From the NCBI GenBank assembly GCA_028694115.1, contig JAQUUB010000148.1, forward strand, positions 1-8,711: 8,711 bases of DNA. The letters run 5' to 3'. The DNA is from Lachnospiraceae bacterium. Lineage in GTDB: Bacteria > Bacillota_A > Clostridia > Lachnospirales > Lachnospiraceae. Both the position numbers and the translations under genes were made by a program. The notes under the pieces were generated by a model. That model did no database searches. It was not told where the DNA came from and was given only the letters and a program-made list of their open reading frames with translations. Below are positions 1-5,587 of this stretch, in pieces. Each line of letters begins with the position of its first letter. Position 1 is the stretch's first letter.

Positions 1-5
1 ACCAT
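1..5 (-). CDS. Start of the next late gene (partial, product unknown)
   Basis: Only the ATG (3-5) and two further bases are inside the window. The start is supported by a perfect AGGAGGT Shine-Dalgarno sequence at 14-20, eight bases upstream, which overlaps the TAG stop of the major capsid gene. The same stop/ribosome-site overlap and the same spacing occur at the scaffold-capsid junction, so this is a translationally linked downstream gene. By the usual order of such modules it would be a head-tail connector or another head-completion gene, but nothing of the protein can be seen. Confidence 0.6.
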
Positions 6-18
6 ACCGTATTACCTC

Positions 19-1107
19 CTACCCTCTTGAAATGATACGAGCAATTGGAATTGCTTTATGTGGAAAGTACTTCTTTGTGCTTTCGTTACTATTTGCTAAA
101 TCCCAATTAGATCCTGCTTCTAGCTGTGTATCCGTTGGTGATACAATACTTCCATTGTTAAAACTGATACCATAAGGCGCAAAGATTTTTCTCTGGCGTC
201 CATAAAGTGTATCTTGTCCACCATTCTTTGCCGGATCTCTATCTGTCTCATATGGAACTTTTGCTCCGCAGTTTGTATACTCAATTGCCCCATCACCAAG
301 GACATAGGTTGTAAACTTCTTATACGCATCTTGTGGTGCTACGTATCCAGCTTGTCCCTTTGTTCCACTTTCTTCCACTGCTGCAACATCTTCTACTGGC
401 ATGTTGTCGTCGATTAATACCAATCTTCCATTAATCGTTGCCAATCCAGTTGGACGTTCAATACCATCTTTGTCTGTGTACTTTAAATACTCTAACAATT
501 TCATATTTTCTAAATTGGTCGCAACAACAGAATGCATGATTGCGAGGGTAAACTTTGCTTTATTATCTCCCAAGGCTTTTTGCATTCCTGTGTTTAAGGT
601 CGTAGTCTCAAACATTCCATTATCTGCACCTGTGATATCGTGAGTATGACCATTTACAAACTTTAAGTTTGCCGTTCCTGTCATAGAAAAGATACCTTTT
701 AATACAGACAATAATGTATCCTGGTCAATATCATCCCAATACTCGCCTACCTGACTAGCAATTTGAGCCATGAAGTCAACGCCACCTGTGATGTCATAGC
801 TAAAATCCTTTTCAACCCATGCATTTGCACGACCAATCACAGTTCTTCCTTGTGTATAAGTTGCCATATTGGATGCCGTGATATCTGTTGTCCCATTGTA
901 GTTCTGTGCATCCCCTCCGATTCTTCCGTAGATTGGAATTGTTGCATAGTTTCCTCCCACTTGGTCTTTGAATTGAGCAATGATATCACTTCGATTTCTA
1001 AGTGCCTTACTCTTAATTAACTCGTTTCTGTTAAGGTTTGGTGTCTTATCTACATAAGCACCGAACACTTCAGTATTAAAATTCTTACTGTCAAAAATAC
1101 TTGGCAT
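19..1107 (-). CDS. Major capsid protein (HK97-fold type phage coat protein)
   Basis: This 362-residue protein is the likely shell subunit of the phage head. The N-terminus (MPSIFDSKNF, then FGAYVDKT) leads into a conserved stretch at about residues 50-80 containing NYATIPIYGRIGGDAQNY and TDIT. This is followed by an AWVEKDFSYDITGGVDFMAQIASQV segment (residues 97-120), written here as the two motifs AWVEKDFSYDI and VDFMAQIASQV, and by WDDIDQDTLLSVLKGIFSMTG-like residues 124-144, again as WDDIDQD and LLSVLKGIFSMTG. These are typical of coat proteins from Clostridia phages in the HK97-fold, gp13-like group. The family is recognised from memory, not from a search. The ATG is preceded by AGGAGGT at 1116-1122, which overlaps the scaffold stop codon and suggests coupled translation. 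Scaffold lies directly upstream, the normal order. No maturation protease is seen in the window, so cleavage of an N-terminal delta domain is not supported. Confidence 0.9.
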   Translation of the reverse strand: MPSIFDSKNFNTEVFGAYVDKTPNLNRNELIKSKALRNRSDIIAQFKDQVGGNYATIPIYGRIGGDAQNYNGTTDITASNMATYTQGRTVIGRANAWVEKDFSYDITGGVDFMAQIASQVGEYWDDIDQDTLLSVLKGIFSMTGTANLKFVNGHTHDITGADNGMFETTTLNTGMQKALGDNKAKFTLAIMHSVVATNLENMKLLEYLKYTDKDGIERPTGLATINGRLVLIDDNMPVEDVAAVEESGTKGQAGYVAPQDAYKKFTTYVLGDGAIEYTNCGAKVPYETDRDPAKNGGQDTLYGRQRKIFAPYGISFNNGSIVSPTDTQLEAGSNWDLANSNESTKKYFPHKAIPIARIISRG

Positions 1108-1120
1108 TAATTCTTACCTC

Positions 1121-1741
1121 CTAAATCAATGTTGATACATCCACATCTGGATGTTCATTTGCATATTTCATTGCTTCTTCTAAGGACATCTTTTCGCCCT
1201 TAAATTTTGCACCGCCCTTGGTTCCCCTTACGATAACTGGCGGTTCTTTGTCACTTTCAAACAAAAAATCGTTCTCTTCTTTTACCGCATCGATTGCTGC
1301 AGTTAAATCGGTGTCTTGATTTTTGCTTTCCTTTAGGTTTTCAATATCCAACAGAGCCATAACTGCTTTTGCATTCTTAGCCTTTGCCAAAGAAAGGGCA
1401 CTCTCTATCTTTGTGCTAAACTGCATATCTGCAATCTTTGATTCATATAATTTCTTCTGTTCTTCTAGGTCACTTGTCAAAGTATCAACTTTTCCCGTCA
1501 ACTCATCCGGGTCGACTCCTTCGAATCCCTTCAATGTTTCTGTTGCAGTATCAAGCTGTTTTTTGTACTGATCTCGTTCAATCACAGCATCATCATACTT
1601 TTTCTTGTCTACATAACCACCAGAACCGATATTCGCAATTTTAATTTGCTTATCCTTGTTCTCTTCTTTTTCATTATGCTCCTTGATTAATTTCTCAAAC
1701 TCTGGATACTTCTCACCCAATAATTCTTTTAAAAATTCCAT
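1121..1741 (-). CDS. Phage capsid scaffold, GP20-type minor structural protein
   Basis: The chosen start gives 206 residues. It begins MEFLKELLGEKYPEFEKLI, continues with the conserved KIANIGSGGYVDKKKYDDA (about residues 39-57), and then has a long charged coiled coil (about residues 58-115) and a basic C-terminal tail with KGGAKFKGEKM. This is the classical layout of the GP20 (PF06810-like) scaffold family, which directs prohead assembly and leaves the head before packaging; its C-terminal end normally binds the capsid subunit. The frame stays open upstream to an ATG at 1831 (30 extra residues), but that ATG has no Shine-Dalgarno. The ATG at 1739-1741 has AAAGGAG close upstream and matches the family N-terminus, so it was preferred. 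The major capsid gene follows after 13 bases. Confidence 0.88.
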   Translation of the reverse strand: MEFLKELLGEKYPEFEKLIKEHNEKEENKDKQIKIANIGSGGYVDKKKYDDAVIERDQYKKQLDTATETLKGFEGVDPDELTGKVDTLTSDLEEQKKLYESKIADMQFSTKIESALSLAKAKNAKAVMALLDIENLKESKNQDTDLTAAIDAVKEENDFLFESDKEPPVIVRGTKGGAKFKGEKMSLEEAMKYANEHPDVDVSTLI

Positions 1742-1802
1742 ATTTTTCTCCTTTTCTTTCACGCTTATTTTTAAATGTGGTGCTTTCCACTGTGAAACGT
1801 TG

Positions 1803-1839
1803 TTTAAACCTCTACTCGCAAGAGGGAACATAGTTTAAA
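1803..1839 (-). other. Leader hairpin upstream of the scaffold gene
   Basis: TTTAAA (1834-1839) pairs with TTTAAA (1803-1808), and the adjacent CCTCT/AGAGG arms (1821-1825 with 1809-1813) form a GC-rich inner stem around a seven-base loop. An eight-base bulge interrupts one side. There is no U-tract after it, so it is not a terminator. It lies about 60 bases upstream of the scaffold ribosome site. It could be a protein-binding or stability element; pairing is seen in the sequence, the role is unknown. Confidence 0.35.
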
Positions 1840-1854
1840 TGTCATTCCGGACAC

Positions 1855-1884
1855 AAAAATAACACCCAGATTCGTCTGCGTGCT
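1855..1884 (-). terminator. Candidate Rho-independent terminator or attenuator inside the leader
   Basis: On the minus strand the ten-base arms AGCACGCAGA (1875-1884) and TCTGGGTGTT (1861-1870) pair with one G-G mismatch and one G-U pair around a CGAA loop, followed by ATTTTTG. The stem is imperfect but has the form of an intrinsic terminator. An upstream segment AACAGTTAGA (1888-1897) can pair with the same TCTGGGTGTT arm almost as well, with one mismatch and two G-U pairs. It could therefore act as an antiterminator. Confidence 0.55.
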
Positions 1885-1936
1885 TACTCTAACTGTTTTA
1901 CCCACAGATGGGAGATGTTTAGATCACCATACCTTT

Positions 1937-1954
1937 CTATTCAATTTGTTTCAT
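1937..1954 (-). CDS. Five-codon leader ORF (MKQIE)
   Basis: ATG AAA CAA ATT GAA TAG is preceded by AAAGGAG (1964-1970) at a nine-base spacing, as good a ribosome site as those of the real genes nearby. A second mini-ORF, ATG GTG ATC TAA (1919-1930), follows at once with AAAGG in front. Both lie 35-75 bases before the hairpin at 1855-1884. A ribosome translating here could change folding of the leader. Alternatively it is the remnant of a short gene: a -1 shift at the stop opens IERYGDLNISHLWVKQLE, which ends at 1884, the base of the hairpin. Expression is inferred only. Confidence 0.35.
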   Translation of the reverse strand: MKQIE

Positions 1955-1984
1955 AATCAACTGCTCCTTTCTTAAAAATGGGTA

Positions 1985-2019
1985 TAAAAATACCACCTGA
2001 CATTTCATCAGATGGTATT
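1985..2019 (-). terminator. Rho-independent terminator after the zinc-ribbon gene
   Basis: On the minus strand AATACCATCTGA (2008-2019) pairs with TCAGGTGGTATT (1989-2000) through 12 base pairs, including one G-U, around a seven-base loop, and is followed by a TTTTTAT tract. The hairpin starts on the stop codon of the zinc-ribbon gene. It would separate the packaging/portal block from the scaffold/capsid block unless it is leaky or overcome by antitermination. Confidence 0.8.
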
Positions 2020-2182
2020 AGTCAATATTTATTTTTGCTTCGCAATGGTTACACTTGAAACAATGGGTCTTTCTATAGTCTCCGCCTATTGGCTCGTAGA
2101 TTCCTTTTCCGCACTCGGTACAAGTTACCCGCTCTCCGTTTAATAGCTTATTCAGTTTCTTTACTCCTTCTGGGACTTTCAT
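2018..2182 (-). CDS. Small zinc-ribbon protein, 54 residues
   Basis: This 54-residue protein begins MKVPEGVKKLNKLLNGERV and carries cysteines at 21, 24, 41, 44 and 47 in a CTEC-x16-CFKCNHC arrangement, with a histidine at 40. This is a single treble-clef or zinc-ribbon type metal site. The start is well supported by GGAGGTGAT seven to eight bases upstream. The gene follows the acidic 72-residue gene after 78 AT-rich bases and ends in a strong terminator. Small zinc-ribbon proteins of this type appear in the head region of many Firmicutes prophages without known function; Mu Com is a small zinc-finger translational regulator, but no specific relationship is claimed. It may bind RNA, DNA or a protein. 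Confidence 0.8.
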   Translation of the reverse strand: MKVPEGVKKLNKLLNGERVTCTECGKGIYEPIGGDYRKTHCFKCNHCEAKINID

Positions 2183-2198
2183 AAAATCACCTCCATGA

Positions 2199-2211
2199 AT
2201 ATTCCGAATAT
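2199..2211. repeat. 13-base inverted repeat upstream of the zinc-ribbon gene
   Basis: ATATTC and GAATAT flank a single central base, a perfect 6-1-6 dyad. It lies between the -10-like TATAAT and the ribosome site of the zinc-ribbon gene, where a small operator could act. It is AT-rich and short, so chance is a real alternative. Confidence 0.3.
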
Positions 2212-2229
2212 AGTTCTTTTATTAATTTA

Positions 2230-2235
2230 ATTATA
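2230..2235 (-). promoter_or_regulatory. Possible weak promoter (-10 TATAAT) for the zinc-ribbon gene
   Basis: The minus strand has an exact TATAAT about 50 bases before the zinc-ribbon start, in a 78-base AT-rich gap that is unusually long for this operon. No -35 box is seen at 16-18 bases; a TTGATA lies 23 bases upstream, too far. It is a candidate internal promoter only. Confidence 0.25.
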
Positions 2236-2260
2236 CCTTTTGTTGCATTGTATATTTTTA

Positions 2261-2479
2261 TCAATTTCTAGCATACACACTGTCATATACATCTTGAGCC
2301 TCTCGACCCAAATCATTATATTCTAAATAATCACTTTCAGGAGAATATCCATTATCTTCAATCCAATCTGAAATTGCATCTAATATATCATTAACTTCTT
2401 TTGTAGCTAGAAGCTTTTCAGCATTATCAAAATTTTTTTGGATAAAATTTATATCTTTTTCTCTCATGTTTAACATCAT
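2261..2479 (-). CDS. Acidic 72-residue protein, candidate immunity partner of the minor capsid nuclease
   Basis: The protein starts MMLNMREKDINFIQKNFDNA and is probably helical. It contains NDILDAISDWIEDNGY and a conserved-looking YNDLGREAQDVYDSVY end. It has 17 acidic and 7 basic residues, so it is strongly negative. It has no signal peptide or membrane segment. The ATG is one base after the TGA of the minor capsid/nuclease gene, and its AAGGAG ribosome site lies inside the last codons of that gene, so the two are translationally coupled. A short acidic gene fixed behind a basic nuclease domain is the usual form of an immunity protein that masks a toxin. The molecular function is inferred from context; no immunity family was recognised with certainty. 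Confidence 0.75.
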   Translation of the reverse strand: MMLNMREKDINFIQKNFDNAEKLLATKEVNDILDAISDWIEDNGYSPESDYLEYNDLGREAQDVYDSVYARN

Positions 2480-2480
2480 A

Positions 2481-4175
2481 TCAACTCCTTGGATTCGTTT
2501 GTATAAGTATAAAATCTCTTATACTAATAATAACTCTGCATTTTTGTCCTATATACTCGACTCTTACATCACCATTTTTCATTTCTCTCGGTTTGCGTAT
2601 TTCAATCGGATGAATTAAAGCATCCTTTACCACATCAACAGGAACTCCCATACGCTTTCCCGGATGTGGGTGTGAAGACTGCCCTACTACTCGATTAACA
2701 AAGTGCGTAGCATATGATTTTAACGTGACACCATCTTCTGTCTTTAATCCGATTAATTTACTGTCTATTTCATGTGCTATCTTTCTATATGCATCAAACC
2801 CTGTCAACGCTGATATTTCTCCACTGTCAACACCTTTTATAAATCCATCAAGCAAACACTTTTCTCCATTATACTTGATTTTGTTAAGATAATCTATAGT
2901 TTCAGTCGCATTTTTAGTCCCAAAATACCCTTTATACTTATTATGAATCTGTCTCTTGTTTGCCTGCACAGCCCTTTGTGCCACACTTCGGTTAAAACCT
3001 ATAATGTTTCCTTGTTTATCTAATACCGCGTGTATTTGTGTCCTCGCACTTTCTACCCTTCTTCCTGTCTGTCTGCAAAAATCTTTTAAAGCCGATTCTT
3101 GCTGTTTCAACTTTACTGACGATAGCTCAAACTCTTTTTGAAGTGTTTGTTTTAGCACGTCATCATCTGTTGCTTTAATTGCAGAATCAAATCCAGACAA
3201 CTCTCGCTTCGTGTGCCTGATTCTTCGCTCTTGAGCCCTCTGCATCTGCGATACTTCATATTCTGTGTGCTTTTTCCCGTTATACTCATACTTTTTTGCA
3301 TTGTAATCTTCTAGCATCTCTTTTGTGTAAGCTGGTGTTGATATGCCTGGAAAGAAAGCATAAAAATTATGCCTGCAGTTCCACCCACAAAGCCCCGGTC
3401 CAGTTCCATAACCAGTAGATTCATAGAAATTTGGATACTTAGCATCTTTTCCAGAGATACAAAAAACCTTTCCTTGCCATATTGCATGATCAGGTCTTGC
3501 ACCAGAATGAGCTGTCGTTTCCACATAATCACAATCCATCTCTTCGGCATACTGTAAGTTCATTTGTGCCGAGGTTTGGTTCACACCAGTAAGTACAGCC
3601 CTTCTTGTGCCCACATCTAATTTATCAACGTGTCCGGATGGATAAAGCACTTCTGTACCTTGCTGTGCCACTTCTTTGATTGCATCTGCAATTGCCTTGT
3701 CATAAGAAAAAGCACCCGTTTGTACCTTCATCGAGGCTTTGTTACATGCTTCGATAAAAGAAAACTGTGCTTTATTTGCGGTAGTCATTGTTAAGTTACT
3801 CAACTGTCCTTTAGTCTTACTTATATTGCTATTTAATATCTTTTGCATTCCATAAGATTGAGTTAATGTCACTGTATCTTTCCCTGCTCTTTTGTAAATA
3901 ACTGATTCATTTTTCAGGTTCTTTATGCCTGCTTCATAAAACATTCTCTCAACTTCTCTGTTTGTATACCCACTTACTTGACTAACTCTCTTGATAGCAT
4001 CTTGATACACAATACCAGCATTTTGAATGATATGGGCTTGATGTTTTGTAGTATCGCTGATTCGCCCCATCTTTGCAATTCGCCTAGACATATCAGTTAC
4101 AATGGATATTGTTAGCACATCAATGATAGCTAACAACTGGTCAGAGAACTTTTCCAAATACTCTGGATCAAGCAT
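2481..4175 (-). CDS. Minor capsid protein 2 (MuF-like) fused to a C-terminal BECR-type nuclease domain
   Basis: Residues 1 to about 375 read as a phage minor capsid protein 2 (PF06152-like). Its hallmarks are RRAVLTGVNQTSAQMNLQYA (190-209), TAHSGARPDHAIWQGKVFCI (221-240), the GTGPGLCGWNCRHNFYAFFP segment (257-276), then a coiled coil and CRQTGRR (367-373). Such proteins sit at the portal and may enter the cell with DNA. The family usually ends near here; this one has about 190 further residues. A linker (GYFGTKNATETIDYLNKIKY, then LLDGFIKGVDSGEISALTGF) leads to a basic terminal module from about 485, with H491, R495, KRMGVPVDVVKDAL, HPIEI, YIGQKCRV and the final LIQTNP. This pattern matches phage Barnase-EndoU-ColicinE5/D-RelE (PBECR) nuclease domains; H491, R495, T560 and N561 are plausible active-site residues. 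ATG follows AGAGGTGG. An RNase activity is inferred. Confidence 0.88.
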   Translation of the reverse strand: MLDPEYLEKFSDQLLAIIDVLTISIVTDMSRRIAKMGRISDTTKHQAHIIQNAGIVYQDAIKRVSQVSGYTNREVERMFYEAGIKNLKNESVIYKRAGKDTVTLTQSYGMQKILNSNISKTKGQLSNLTMTTANKAQFSFIEACNKASMKVQTGAFSYDKAIADAIKEVAQQGTEVLYPSGHVDKLDVGTRRAVLTGVNQTSAQMNLQYAEEMDCDYVETTAHSGARPDHAIWQGKVFCISGKDAKYPNFYESTGYGTGPGLCGWNCRHNFYAFFPGISTPAYTKEMLEDYNAKKYEYNGKKHTEYEVSQMQRAQERRIRHTKRELSGFDSAIKATDDDVLKQTLQKEFELSSVKLKQQESALKDFCRQTGRRVESARTQIHAVLDKQGNIIGFNRSVAQRAVQANKRQIHNKYKGYFGTKNATETIDYLNKIKYNGEKCLLDGFIKGVDSGEISALTGFDAYRKIAHEIDSKLIGLKTEDGVTLKSYATHFVNRVVGQSSHPHPGKRMGVPVDVVKDALIHPIEIRKPREMKNGDVRVEYIGQKCRVIISIRDFILIQTNPRS

Positions 4176-4187
4176 AAGCTACCACCT

Positions 4188-5585
4188 CTATTCTTCTTGA
4201 ATATTAAACTCTTGTTGTGGCTTCGGCATCATTTTTAATGCCTCTTCCTCTGTTACTCCATACTTCTTTGCAATATATAATTCTTTTCGAATAATACCGC
4301 TACTGACATCTTGCTGCATCGTTAGAAGCTCCTGCTCCTTATCAATGATAATAGAATCATCCCAGTTAAAAGCAATATCATACTTCTTACCTCCACCAAG
4401 TCCGCTAAGTTGTGCTAAGACGTCCATTGCATAAATCAAGTCTTCCAATGCAGTCTGCAATGATTTTTGAATATCAGATACTGTGCTATAAGACCTCTGC
4501 TTACTCGCCTTAATCTCCTCCGCTGTTTTGTCCACTGTATTCGGGTCACTTAGCGTTCCGTAAGCTAGCCCGCTATTAAACTCTACCCTTCTTAATATTG
4601 CATTGAATCCATTTAACAGACTTTCATCTCTGATGTTCGGAGAATACACATGGTACTTGTCTTTATCAGTATCGAAATCAAGCATTCGGAACAGTCTTTC
4701 ACTTCCTTTTGGAAGTTCATATTCCCCTGTGTGAATATCTTTCTTAAATGCCTGTATGTCAACATCTAGTGATAACTCTGAGCCTTTATATTCCCATAAG
4801 ATTCTGCTCCATTGCTTATCCGCTTCCTCAATACCTCCAACTGCTTTTGAATAAACAGAAACTCCGAGAGGTGATTGGTCATCAATGTTATTTGCATTTG
4901 GCATTTTAAAATATGAGAATAATGGTTTTTCTATATTCTGAATCATGACTTCTGGTTCTAGATTAGACCACTCATCCACAGTATTTAGTGGAATTTCTCT
5001 TCCTAATTCTTCTGTCTCTTCTCCATCTAGTACATATTTTTCATATGCCTTATTTGTTATGCCATATGTGTTCTTTTCATATCTATGATACTCAAGCCTT
5101 GTATAAATCTTTTTACCAGAGTTGATGGTTTCAACAAACACAGCCGCCATTACTTCTCCCCTGCTATTAAACTTGGTAGGAAAGAAGCGATCCGCCTGTA
5201 CGGTATCAATCTCAATATGTCCATCTGATACATAAGGTTTAAAAGCAATTCCGCCTTTTGCAGCAGCATATTCACAATATCTTCGAAGCGAGGATACTAG
5301 CACTTGATATTCTTTGTTTAAGAAGTCATTTCCGGTAATCTCTGTTTCCAATTCCAATGTTACAAGCCTTGCAAGTTCACCTGCAACCGCAGCTGCCAAA
5401 CCACAGCTTTTTGTTTCCTTGTCGAGCCATGGCGATTTATTTTCATACATTTTCGTCCATAGGTCAATTGCTCTTCCCATACTGTCCGATATAGAAATGT
5501 CAACGCCGATTGCATCACTTACCTTCTCTTTTCCAAACATCCTACGTATCACCTGCCTTACCTTCTCAATTAAATTTCTTAACAT
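4188..5585 (-). CDS. Phage portal protein, SPP1 gp6-like
   Basis: This 465-residue protein forms the dodecameric ring at the unique capsid vertex through which DNA enters and leaves. Sequence signs are an early ISDSMGRAIDLWTKMYENK segment (residues 32-50), KSCGLAAAVAGELARLVTLE (59-78), the QADRFFPTKFNSRGEVMAAV stretch (130-149), and PLGVSVYSKAVGGIEEADK (239-257). They are followed by the LSDPNTVDKTAEEIKASKQR motif (345-364) before the long helices near the crown, and a C-terminal IIRKELYIAKKYGVTEEEA. These are typical of SPP1 gp6-like (PF05133) portals, and length is normal for the Clostridia group. The start lies two bases after the terminase stop, with an AGAGGGGG-type ribosome site inside the terminase end. 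The minor capsid gene follows after 12 bases. Confidence 0.92.
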   Translation of the reverse strand: MLRNLIEKVRQVIRRMFGKEKVSDAIGVDISISDSMGRAIDLWTKMYENKSPWLDKETKSCGLAAAVAGELARLVTLELETEITGNDFLNKEYQVLVSSLRRYCEYAAAKGGIAFKPYVSDGHIEIDTVQADRFFPTKFNSRGEVMAAVFVETINSGKKIYTRLEYHRYEKNTYGITNKAYEKYVLDGEETEELGREIPLNTVDEWSNLEPEVMIQNIEKPLFSYFKMPNANNIDDQSPLGVSVYSKAVGGIEEADKQWSRILWEYKGSELSLDVDIQAFKKDIHTGEYELPKGSERLFRMLDFDTDKDKYHVYSPNIRDESLLNGFNAILRRVEFNSGLAYGTLSDPNTVDKTAEEIKASKQRSYSTVSDIQKSLQTALEDLIYAMDVLAQLSGLGGGKKYDIAFNWDDSIIIDKEQELLTMQQDVSSGIIRKELYIAKKYGVTEEEALKMMPKPQQEFNIQEE

Positions 5586-5587
5586 TA

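Larger units (their letters stand above)
1742..1984 (-). promoter_or_regulatory. Structured untranslated leader of the scaffold/capsid genes
   Basis: About 240 bases separate the zinc-ribbon gene and its terminator from the scaffold start, although neighbouring genes are only 1-20 bases apart. No credible protein gene of usual length fits here. In transcript order the leader holds a five-codon ORF with a strong ribosome site, a four-codon ORF, a candidate terminator hairpin, an AU/GC hairpin at 1803-1839, and a small GTGG/CCAC hairpin (1777-1790) just before the scaffold ribosome site. No convincing sigma-A promoter with both boxes was found inside it, so RNA would have to enter by readthrough of the terminator at 1985-2019. 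The layout resembles an attenuation leader; function is inferred. Confidence 0.5.

Noticed and set aside
2183..2260. TTGATA as a -35 box for the TATAAT at 2230-2235.
   Set aside because: The spacing is 23 bases, outside the working range for a sigma-A promoter.
3311..3550. A 79-codon minus-strand frame inside the minor capsid gene.
   Set aside because: It overlaps the most conserved part of the capsid domain in another frame and has no ribosome site.
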